Assembly (NCBI GenBank): GCA_949592205.1
Contig: CATIUR010000011.1
Span: 2,232,001-2,296,000, forward strand
Source of the DNA: Helichrysum umbraculigerum
Taxonomy: Eukaryota; Streptophyta; Magnoliopsida; Asterales; Asteraceae
Length of the DNA: 64,000 bases
Direction: 5' to 3'
Positions 13,017 through 23,956 of the stretch are shown one piece after another. Made by a program: the position numbers and the translations under genes. Position 1 is the first letter of the stretch, and each line of letters starts with the position of its first letter. The notes below the pieces were generated by a model. It was not told where the DNA came from and made no database searches. It saw only the letters and a list, made by a program, of their open reading frames with translations.

Positions 13017-13284
13017 ACTCAGCTTATTTTGGGTATAAATTATACCCGTCCTAAATCTATTGTCTGGAACCTAAAAACCATTTGCGAGAAATAAGTTTTT
13101 ATTATTCCGTCATCTAAATAAATTTAAAACATGTAATAATTCATTTATCACAATAAGCCAATTGACCAATTGACCTATTAATTTTAGCTATCAAATACAC
13201 CAAGTATTTAAAATACAATTTAAATAGCAATTAAATTAAGGGAAAATACCGTATTTCAACTAGGCCAATTTTGAGGATGTTACA

Positions 13285-14351
<1,067 letters not shown>

Positions 14352-14452
14352 TATATATATATATATATATATATATATTGACAAGAGAAATAAATACAAT
14401 GAAAAGTCAGGGATCACAGGAATACCTTTTATGTCAAATATAAATATTTAAC

Positions 14453-15690
14453 TTACACTTGATAGAGCTTTAGATTAATAGAATTCCAAGATCTCGGAAG
14501 TAACTCTCCATCCATGTTTGCTAACCAATATGCCCCTTTTCCAGCATTTGAATCAATCAAATAAGGACCTTCCCACTTTGGTGCTAATTTGCCCACAGTA
14601 GGATTTTTAGTGTTTTGAAACACCTTTCTTAATACTAGATCCCTAACTTGAAATCTTCTTATCCTGATATTTTTGTTGTAGGATCTTGAAATCCTTTATT
14701 GATAAGCTGCAATCCTGAATTTAGCACGATCCCTAATTTCATCCGCAGTGTCCAGATCCTGAATCAATGCTTCTTTATTTGCTTCTTCAGTCTGCATTCG
14801 GGATCTTGCCGTCGGGATCACCATTTCTGTAGGGATCATAGCTTCAGATCCAAACACCAGAGCACAAGGAGTTTGTTTGGTCGCTTGTTTTTTAGTAGTC
14901 CTATCAGCCCATAGAACAAAAGGTAACTCCTCAGCCCATCTCCCTTTCTTGGCATCCAGCCTCTTTTTAAGGTTGTTGATGATAATCTTGTTACCGGACT
15001 CCGCTTGTTAGTTAGCTTGGGGATGAACTGGTGTTGAAGTTCTCATCTTAATGCCCCAACTCTCACAAAACTTGGTTGTTCTATTTCCAATAAACTGAGA
15101 TACTATCTCTGCCGGGATCCCGAACCTGGTCAGGATATTTATTTTGATGAACGAGATCACATCCTTTTCTTTTACTTGCACCAATGCTTCAGCTTCAATC
15201 CACTTCGAAAAGTAATCTGTCATTGCAAGCATAAAGACTTTTCCTCCAGGAGCAGTAGGTAGCTTTTCAACAATATCCATTCCCCACTTCATAAATGGCC
15301 ATGAAGAAATAATTGGATACATCGGTTCTGTCGGTTGATGATGGATGTTCCCCCGTCTTTGACAAGCATCACATTTACGAGCGAAATCCATGGAATCCTT
15401 CCTCATAGTGGGCCAAAAGTAACATGTTCTTAAAGTTTTTGAGAATAGTGCTCTGCCCCTAGAATGATTTCCACAATCTCCCTCATGTATATCCTTAAGT
15501 ACTGCTTGTGCTTCAGGATCCTCAAGGCATCGTAATAATGGTCCTACAAGAGATTTACAATACGATATCCCATTTTGAATAATAAAACGAGATACCTTAA
15601 GCTTGAAAATTCTAGGATTTGGTTTATCCTTTGGGATCACGTCATATTGTAAGTATTCCATAATTGGTTGCATCCATGATCCCGATTTGC
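14453..15690 (-). pseudogene. Tat-like integrase, broken
   Basis: The frame 15673-15008 has the integrase zinc finger region (H...C-DACQR), the first catalytic Asp in WGMDIV, and YFSKWIEAEA. The second catalytic region, usually DNGXQF, reads GNRTTKF, so the Asp is lost. A TAA interrupts just after HPQAN (15008-15010), but homology goes on in the same frame through WAEELPFVLWA to a final LKLYQV and TAA at 14453-14455, with one more stop inside. The product would be inactive. The neighbouring frame upstream continues into WMQPIMEYL, typical of the RNase H to integrase linker. Confidence 0.8.
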
Positions 15691-17505
15691 CCCCCAGAAG
15701 CTGATGTATCTAAATTATCTCTAATTTCAGGATCATCAATTCCGCATACTTGCTATTCTCCCTTATTTTCTATAGCGGGTGACAAAATATGAACAATAGA
15801 GATCCTGATGTCTGGTGGGATCCTGAGAGCTAATCCTAGATTCGCTAAGACATCAACCTCAAAATTATCCTCTCATAGTACCTGCTCAATGTTAGATATC
15901 TCGAAAACACCTGCAAGCTTTTCATTGTATCTAAACACAATACTAATTTCTCACGCTTAACAGCACAAGAATCATTATAATGGTTAGCAATTAATAAGGA
16001 ATCAACAGATTATTGAAGATGCTTTATTCCTATATTTCTAGGCAATTATAATCAACTAATTAAAGCTTCACATGTTGATTCATTATTTGTAGCATGAAAT
16101 TCACAAGTAACTGATTTTAATATGATACCTATTCCAGTTCCCTTTTATATTAGAGGCACCATCAATATCTAGTGTCCATATATCTTTTACTTTATCTCGT
16201 TGTAGGACTTCTAAATCTACTTCATCTTAAAGATCATTAGTGAAGTCAACTATAAACATTGCTAAGGCTTTACGATTTTATAGCATTCCTAGGTTTATAT
16301 ATAAGGTTATAAGTATTTAGTGCTACCGACCATTTAGTCATTCTACCTGACATTTCTAGTTTACATAAAGCTGATTTAATAGGATAATTAGATTTAATAT
16401 GTATAGAATGTGTTTCAAAATACTGTCTAAATTTCCCAGATACCACAATTAATGCAAGTATAAGTTTTTCAAGATGAAATACCTGGTCTAGGCATCTAGA
16501 CTTTTACTTACATAGTAAATTCTTGTTGTCCCTCATAATCCTTGACCATCACATCACTCACTGCATTTCGGGATACCGCCACGTATAGGAATGATGGCTT
16601 CCCATCTTCTGGTTTTATTAACGACGTTACTGATGATGAATAACTCTTTAATCCTTGAAATGCAGCTTCAAGCTTCTCTCCACATTCAAACATTTTGTCT
16701 TCTATTCCTCTTTTAGCCATTATATAGCCATAGAGCTTTATTGCCCCCACTCCAAAGTGACATTTAGTGGGGTTAAACTTCATGTTGTACTGATCCAAGA
16801 TATCAAAGGTCACTTGGAAATCCTGGAAATGATCCTCAGCTCTCGTTGACTTCGTAATCATAAGTACCTCCTAGTTGTCCTTTGAATATCGTGTCGACCA
16901 CCATTTGGTAGGTAGCGCCTGCATTGTTAAAACCAAAGGGCATAGCAATATAACAATATATACCTATACGGGTTATGAATGCATTATCCTCCTGGTTAGA
17001 TGGTTCCATTTAAATTTGCTGAAATCCTGATGATGCATCCATGAAGGTTAGGATCTCGTGCCTAGCAGTAGCATCCACCATTGAATCATTCTTCTCCTGA
17101 ACTACCCCCACGTTTGCCAACCATCTCGGGAATTTAACTTACCGAATCATACCAGACTTGAGCAACCTTTCAACATCAGCTTGTATAGTTGCATTTCTTT
17201 CCGGAGCAAACTTTCTCCATTTTTGCTGTCATATCCAGGCAAAGGTTGCTTTTCTATCCTTCAGGAACTTCACAACATCTTGTTCAAGATCCCTAGGAAT
17301 TGCGGATCCTACAAGTACTTTCTCTTCAGCATCATCAATGTTTAGCGGCACTTCTTTGACATCCTGTTCAATTGCTTCCAAGATGCCCCGTGCTCGCGTC
17401 TTTAATTGCTATGCTGGCGTAGGCTTGGTAGTAGATTTCATTGTTGTAGTATATCATTCCTTAATATATCTTATAGCTGCAGAGAAAGATGTGCCACACA
17501 TGTAA
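15691..17505 (-). pseudogene. Tat-like protease/RT/RNase H remnant
   Basis: Pieces recognisable on the minus strand: FLKDRKATFAW and KFAPERNATIQADVERLLKSG (before RT; about 17350-17160), PRWLANVGVVQEKN then a jump to VDATARHEILTFMDASSG (RT fingers and palm, with the segment between them deleted), AMPFGFNNAGATYQ (RT), and AEDHFQDFQVTFDILDQYN to KPSFLYVAVS (16861-16508, thumb to RNase H). The YxDD active-site box and most of RNase H are missing, and several stops intervene. Confidence 0.7.
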
Positions 17506-17578
17506 GAAACACCAGATATAAAATTTATTACAACCCTCGTTAGGCGGTTGAAATCCTGTTGTGTGCAGGATCCTGAAA

Positions 17579-19237
17579 TTATCCTGAACTCCGGGATCCT
17601 GAGCCTCCTAGAAATCCCTTATGAGATCCTTTCTTTACGAACAGTTCCCTTAAGTATCCCTTGCTAAACAGAACGCTGATTTCTTTTCTAAGAGCTACAC
17701 AATTTTCGGTGACATGACCAAAATCCTCATGGAACGCACACCATTTGGATTTATCTTTCCAAGCAATATTCCTAACTTTTTTCTTTGGCCATCTCACTTT
17801 ATCTCCAAGATTTTGCATAGCACACAAGATACCTGTAGCATTAGCATAAAAATAATAATCAGTTGGCTTAGAATACTCTTTACCATCCTTTTCAACTGTG
17901 TTGTTCTTGTGATCCTCGCTCCTTGAGTACGGCTTAGCCCTGTTTGACCTATATGATGGTGGTTCCGCCTTCCTGTTTGGTTTATCATAAGTGGATGAAA
18001 TTCTAATCCTCTTATGGATCACATCATCCTCTTCCAGCCTAATAAACATCAAAGCCCTATTTCTGACTTCATCTAGGTTCCTGCATGGGTTTATAACGAG
18101 ATCTTGATAAAATGGAGAATCTATCTTGATCCCCATCTTGAAAGATTGCGTAGCAGTTGACATATCCAGATTAGGGATCCTCAAGGATTCTCGTTCAAAC
18201 CTGCTTACAAAATCTCTTAAGGTTTCATTAGACTTTCGAACGACCCTATACAAATCATCGGTTAAGCTTTCAAAGGCCCCACTAGATGAAAACAGATTAT
18301 AAAATAGATTAACTATATGAGCAAAAGAAGTAATAAAGTAAGAAGGAATATTCAGTAACCACTTTAGTGCGGATCCTGTTAAGGTGGAGACGAAACATTT
18401 ACACGAACACGCCTCCTTAAGATCTGCAGGGATGGGGATAATCTCCATCCTTTCTCGATATTTAGCTATATGTTCTTCAGGATCCATAGTACCATCATAT
18501 AGCTTCAGGTCAAGATTTCAAAATCCCTCTGGGATCTCAGCATCATAGATTGAAGGTGCAAATCTTGGGATCCTGTGAGCTGTTGGTGCGACCTCAGGTA
18601 TAGGTTGCACAACTCCAGGAACGTTGAATATCATATCTTTCAAAATTTGCAACTCTCTATCCATAACATGGCTTACTCCAAGATCCTGCAAAATGTTAGT
18701 TCCAAATGTATTATCAGCAGAATAATTAGTAAATATGTTACTATCATTTGGGATCCTAAATGAGGATCCTGGATTTCGTTCATGATCCCTTGTCGTGGGG
18801 ATCCTTGTAGCATAAACTGGATCTGTGATCCCGGTACTTCCTTGCATGGCAATAAAATCTTCTCGGTATTCTGAGGAAGGTGAAGTGTCAGAATCCGAGA
18901 TCCTGCTCTGGATGGGAATAGTAACTTGAGTAATAGGGATATCAGCCCTCGTCCTCAAATTCTCCATATCTTTTAGGATCTCGTTGCTCCGTTCCACTCG
19001 TCCAATCTGATCCCTAACCTGTGCAAACATAGTCAAAATATCCCAGTTAGAAATAATAATGGGATCCGAATCTGGTATCCCGGATCCTGAGAAAGTAAAG
19101 TCCACGGAGACCATCCTTCTGTTCGTATTTTCCGGCCTCGATTGTGATGATGCGAGAAGTGAGGCGGGAGGTAGACCTGTCATCACATAGGTTGATGATG
19201 GCATTTTAGAAGAGAAAGACCGTCCTTGTGTCGACAT
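17579..19237 (-). pseudogene. Tat-like Gag, one in-frame stop
   Basis: MSTQGRS at 19237 opens a Ser/Pro-rich N-terminal region of about 240 residues, interrupted by TGA (18518-18520) just before NLDLKLYDGTMDPEEHI. The same frame then runs to 17579 and contains the retrotransposon gag domain (GSALKWLLNIP, DLYRVV, SNETLRDFVSRFERE) and a C-terminal zinc-binding motif WCAFHEDFGHVTENC. The stop falls in a segment that is normally continuous in related Gags, so I read it as decay rather than regulated readthrough, though only one stop splits an otherwise open 550-codon frame. Confidence 0.75.
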
Positions 19238-19312
19238 TTTTGACAAAAACTTTTGGAAAATATGATTTAAAAAGGGTTTTAGCGAAAAATTGATTATGAA
19301 AAGCACCACTTG
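19238..19312 (-). other. Leader of the Tat-like element
   Basis: About 75 bp between the primer-binding site and the likely gag start. The open frame extends upstream through it, but the sequence there overlaps the PBS and is taken as leader. Confidence 0.5.
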
Positions 19313-19329
19313 CCCCACGGTGGGCGCCA
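19313..19329 (-). other. Primer-binding site of the Tat-like element
   Basis: Minus-strand TGGCGCCCACCGTGGGG sits 3 nt from the LTR edge. TGGCGCC-type sites are common in plant Tat/Athila-type Ty3/gypsy elements; I do not assign the tRNA. Confidence 0.75.
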
Positions 19330-20243
19330 AATTGTTTTGGTCAAAAAATTACCCTGGGCAATTAAGTGATCAAATTAGTAAAGTGAGGTAGTGTGCTTGT
19401 AGTTACTTCCAAGATAATTACGTAGAAACACGATTATCTATATGAGTAGATGATAATTTTGAATGAAAAATATGGTTTATATCTATATAAATGTTGATCC
19501 TTGTTAAAGAGATGGTTAATAATAAGGACAAGTGTTTTTAAACAGGATTAATGCAAAAGTTTAAGAAAAATGCAAAGCAATTTCGGGATAATGCTGATTA
19601 AATGATAAAAAGTTGATATAATACGAATTTATCCGTGTAAATATGAAGTAAATGCAGATTTTATGATAAAAAGATGATTACAAGCAAGATAAATAAGTAT
19701 ATTTACGATAAATATAAGAAAAAATTAGGATAGTGCAGAATATATGATCAAAAGATCAATGTAATGCAAATTAAGTAACAAAAACGTAAAATAAATGCGA
19801 TCGACACAAGGATGTACGACGAAAGCCCTTGATCTTGTTAGATCGCAGGCATAAAACCTCGGGAAGGAACAATCGTTCCTTGCCTTTGTTAATTTTATTG
19901 CTGAAATTCGGGATAATACAATGAAAGAGCACAATATGATCGATCTAAAGGGTGTTTGGTGATGAAAGTGATGAATCGGTGAAGAAGATGAAGTAAAAGT
20001 GTGTTTTGATCATGAAATGGTGTAGTTGCAGAGTGTTGAAGGTGTTCAACCTTTGTTGGGACATGTATTTGTGACAACAGATCTAGCTTGTAATAGTACT
20101 AGTGATTATTGTAATCAAGTGTGTACAATTGATTTTGAATTGTAATGAAAAATATGATAGTTTGTTGTTAATATTCGTTAAATATATTAGTAAGATAAAG
20201 TGTTAGACGAATATCGAGAATAAAAATGCAAACTAAAGTCTGT

Positions 20244-20373
20244 CTGCGAGATGAGATCTCAAGTCGCAGAACTTAGTCCTGCGAGATGAGATCTGGGCTC
20301 GCAGAGGTGGCAACGAACCGAGATCAGAATGGGCTTGGTTTTGGGCTGCGAAGTCAGTCGACTCGCAGAGCCC
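20244..20373. repeat. CTGCGAG hairpin cluster in the Tat-like LTR
   Basis: Inverted repeats CTGCGA...TCGCAG (20244-20269), CTGCGAG...CTCGCAG (20279-20304) and GGGCTGCGA...TCGCAGAGCCC (20343-20373, one bulge), followed by a half-unit GGGCTGCGAG. The first two share the inner sequence ATGAGATCT. Confidence 0.6.
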
Positions 20374-20795
20374 ATCGGGCTGCGAGTCGAGTCGGCTGAA
20401 TTCATATATATACAAAATTTAGGGTTTAAACAAAGTAGACTTTTGTCATTCGATTTCCAGAGCATTATTTTGTAATTCTAAGCATTGTTAGGCTAGGTAT
20501 TGATAGATTAACATTCGTTATAATCAATACAAAGCAAAACGTTAATCAATTCGCTATTATCTTGCGAAACAATTTGTTCACAATCCGTGAACCAAGTATT
20601 GAGGAATTCCGCGCCTTAATACCGAAAGATAACCTCGTTATCGATCCTAAGAACTAGGGACTTACAACCTTGACTCATTATCCCACGTTTTCCTTGACTC
20701 CTCCATGACATGGCTAAGCCTTGAACCGAAATTAGTGGCACGATTGACCCACGTTTTAACCCTGCAAGACTTGGTCAAGATACACAACGGTCAAA

Positions 20796-21300
20796 TAAAG
20801 ATTAGTGGCGTTTTACCCGGGATACCGAATATATCCTGGATCCTGATCACCCTGGATCCTGAATCATCCAAGATCCTGAACATAAGCAGACAAATAATGA
20901 TTAGTAACATTTAATTCCAAGATATCTAACATATCCGGGATCCTGATCGTCTGGGATCCTATTCATCCAGGATCCTGAACATATAACTGATAAACAAAGA
21001 TTAATAACATCTTATCCCGGGATACTTAACATATCCGGGATCCTGAGCATTCAAGATACTAAACATATGTGAGATCCTGAGTATATCTGAGATTTCTATA
21101 GTACTCAGGATCCTAAATGTACCTAAATACTCATATATAATCGAGATCCTCGATCTAAGCGAGATCCTGAATATATCCAAGATCTTGATAACCTGCATCA
21201 TATAAATACAAAATCTCGGGATCCCTAGTCTTAACTGGATCCTAAATATATCCGTGATCCTGGATATACTTTTCAACAGTAACAAAAGACTTCAGGATCC
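20796..21300. repeat. GGATCCTGA-rich tandem repeats in the Tat-like LTR
   Basis: Units beginning near 20796, 20897 and 20997 share an order: GATTART...ACAT or GTTT, then GATAC...ATATCC, then GGATCCTGAKC, giving a period of about 100 bp. Within them GGATCCTGA or GATCCTGA recurs about every 16-20 bp. The pattern fades toward 21300. Confidence 0.65.
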
Positions 21301-21441
21301 TGTATCCTGAATGTAAAATTTAGCCCCAAACAGCACTGTAGTGTCAGTTTTTTATCAGTTTTGATAAGTGTTGACGTGGTGCTTATTTAGCACCAATTGA
21401 TGCGTCAGTTTGTGTCACGATTGAGAGGGGTCTAAGTATAA

Positions 21442-23716
21442 AGAGAAAAGTTCAATAAGGAATGCTAAAAAATAAAAAATGAAAAATGAAAGAAACAATA
21501 GGATTGCGTCATTTCAATTATCCATTTCCACCTTTTATTTATGAAATTTAGATATCTTGCAAATCGTACATCTATAAATTATAAAAATTACACCGTTGAA
21601 ATCGGCGTCCTTTTATCATTAACTAGAGATCTAACATGACATACTTTCATCGAACTTTTTTTTCATTTTCTAATGGGTATGTGAAATTCATAATGTTAGA
21701 TCTCATGTGATTTATGATGTTTGCAAACTACAAGTAATAAAATCTATCTAACAACTATCAATCAACTAACACACAATTTAGGCAAGAGGACCTATCGTAT
21801 GTATAGTATAGTATTGGTAGTAATTTCCTAGGTTCTCTCCGGAATTTAGAGTAAAATAGTTGAGATCGTTGTTTCCAATGATAAAACGAGCATTCATTTT
21901 AGAATCAATTCACTATAGATAATTTATTACAGCAATCATAAATTGACTTGTAAATGCAACCGATAATACAAATAGGTAATGGCCTCTTATATTAAGGATT
22001 ACAATTTACTTTTCCTTAACTGATAAATAGTGTATTAAGATTAAAAATGTTTTAGTAACATGTCACTAATAATTCAAAACACTTAACTTGCCGAATAATA
22101 GCTCTTTACTCGCCGAGTTTCTAAAAACAGATGAATATTTGATTATTCTGGTTTAAATCATTAACAATAGACGTCATCTTCATTAGCAACTTTCACTCGA
22201 TCATAAATTATAATCACTAATTAATCAACCACTTATATGCAATCATTAATCAATAATAATCAGAACAACGATAGAATATAATCAAATATGCAAATGTTAC
22301 TCGGAAAATCAAGTAAATCAATATTGTCAATAAATCATATACATATAGATTCAATCATCTAAATGAATATACGATTCTGGCCCTTAATCAAACTAGAACA
22401 AGACATAATAGTGCAAACCATAATAGATGAATGAAGATTCATCTTCTGGAGAATTCTGTCGCCCAGTTTACTCGTAGAGTTCAGGGAAGACTTGGCGAGT
22501 TTCTTCACTTCAGTTCCTGCTTATAGCTAGTTTCTTCTTTGAATTCTAGATAATTATTCTGAAACCCGACCCCTGTATTTATAGGTAGATTAGATTGGTT
22601 TGGATCAAGAGTTATGGTTGAGTAAAACTCTCAAGCTTTGTTGAAAATTGGTTGTGAATAGATAGCGTCGTAAGTTGACTTAAATTCTGCTTCTTCGGTT
22701 ATCTGCTATCCACAACTCTGCGAGTTATTATGGAGTGACTCGGCGGGCTCTTAACACAGCTTCCTTCAAAAGTTACATTTTAATCCCTGATTTCCTTCCT
22801 TTTCTGCATCTCTTCCACAAACTATAATTCATTCACACTTTAAGCTTATAAGTATCGTTTACTCAGCATTTTATTCAATAAACACACTTAAAAATTATAC
22901 AAATAGATATAGTAATTTAACACTTATCAATTTAGCACTCACGTGTGATTCTATTTACAATCTAATTATAAGAGTTAAATCACTAGCTATAATCACATGT
23001 GAATAATTAAATTTACAAATTATAAGTTTAAAATCACATGAAAATAATTCATTTCATTATTTAATAAACCTAAAGAAAGAAAATTAGTTGTAATCACATG
23101 TAATTAAAGTTTAAATATATAATCACGGGTGATAGTGTAAATAAATAAAAATTTTAACAATTTTCTATAATTATGCATGTAAATAAATGTAAAGGTGAAT
23201 TCACATGTGATTTATCAGTTATTATCACATAATTCAATTGAAAAACAAATGTGATTATACCTCAAATCAATAATCACGTGTGATTTTGGCTGTAAACGAA
23301 TGCATTTATTAAAACCTTATTTATAGTTTTTTATATGTGGATGAATCTTAAGTTGTAATCATGTGTGAGTTAACATCCACCATTGATGAATAATTGTATA
23401 CCAATCATATATTTTCATCATACATCACATGTAATTATACATAAAATCACATGTGATTATATAAGTCGCATTTTTTAAGACCAGGCAAAATGAAAGAAAC
23501 AAAAAGCTTGTCGAAAGTATAACTTGTGACATCTCTTATCGAAGAGAAAAAGGCGCTGATTTCGAATACATAATTTTTATAATTTTTAGTCAATCCGTTT
23601 GTGAGATATTTGATTTAGAAAATTCGAGTGAAAATTGAGTTTTTAAAGAAATAAAGCAATCATATTGATTCTCTATTTTTCACTTTTTTTTATAATTCTT
23701 TATTGAACTCACCTCT
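21442..23716. mobile_element. hAT-like element with long inverted arms
   Basis: Left arm (21442 to about 21690) starts AGAGAAAAGTTCAATAAGG. The right arm (about 23480 to 23716) is its diverged inverse and ends in the complement of AGAGGTGAGTTCAATAAAG. Both arms share inner motifs (ATAAATTATAAAAATT-like, CTCTTCGAT-like). Flanks AAGTATAA (21434-21441) and AAATATAA (23717-23724) match at 7 of 8 bases, as for an 8-bp hAT-type target duplication. No transposase is visible inside. The interior (21700-22930) holds nothing I recognise. The same arm family occurs at 31774-32581 and in every kinase repeat unit. Confidence 0.5.
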
Positions 23717-23800
23717 AAATATAAATAAGGTTTTAAAATTTACATTTGATTACAGTTATAATCACATGTGATTTTATGTATAATTACATGTGATTGTTAA
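22936..23800. repeat. Field of AATCACATGTGATT palindromes
   Basis: About thirteen copies of a palindrome near the consensus AATCACATGTGATT are scattered here, for example near 22936, 22991, 23092, 23199, 23271, 23442 and 23761. Variants keep the CACRTGTG centre (CACATGTG or CACGTGTG). A 36-bp stretch at 23424-23459 is repeated inverted at 23762-23797. Confidence 0.7.
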
Positions 23801-23956
23801 GGTTTTAATCAGATTTGGTTACAATCGATTGGTTTTTGGATTTTTCAGAAAAAATCTTTATATGTGATTGTTGATATTTGATATTGTGATTATAATAAGA
23901 GATTTAAAATTCGCTTTTATAGTAGATACTAGATCATAACCCGCAATATTTGCGGG

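Larger units (their letters stand above)
4242..13284 (-). mobile_element. Intact Ty3/gypsy chromovirus-like (Tekay-type) retrotransposon
   Basis: A complete 9,043-bp LTR retrotransposon read on the minus strand: 5' LTR 11189-13284, PBS 11174-11185, gag-pol 11012-6354, polypurine tract beside 6342-6355, 3' LTR 4242-6341, target duplication AAAAG on both sides. LTR ends are TGTAACA and TGTTATA. The LTRs differ by eye in about four substitutions plus a poly-T tract that explains the 4-bp length difference, so the insertion is young. It sits inside the 3' region of an older Tat-like element. The Tekay assignment rests on domain order (gag, PR, RT, RH, IN, chromodomain-like tail) and LTR size; it needs a tree to confirm. 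Confidence 0.93.
11189..13284 (-). repeat. 5' LTR of the Tekay-type element
   Basis: 2,096 bp, nearly identical to 4242-6341. Contains an unbroken T tract at about 11220-11244 and the four-hairpin cluster 12184-12438. It carries the promoter of the element. Confidence 0.93.
19333..21332 (-). repeat. 5' LTR of the Tat-like element
   Basis: Plus-strand edges TGTTTTGG (19333) and CCCCAAACA (ending 21332) give TG...CA ends with short inverted termini and a length of 2,000 bp. The right edge is inferred from those termini only, because no second LTR is available for comparison. It contains a hairpin cluster (20244-20370) and tandem repeats rich in GGATCCTGA (20796-21300). A TATATATAC tract lies near 20405. 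Confidence 0.6.

Noticed and set aside
18518..19330. Gag start at 19330
   Set aside because: That ATG-like start overlaps the primer-binding site; the MSTQ start at 19237 is more plausible.
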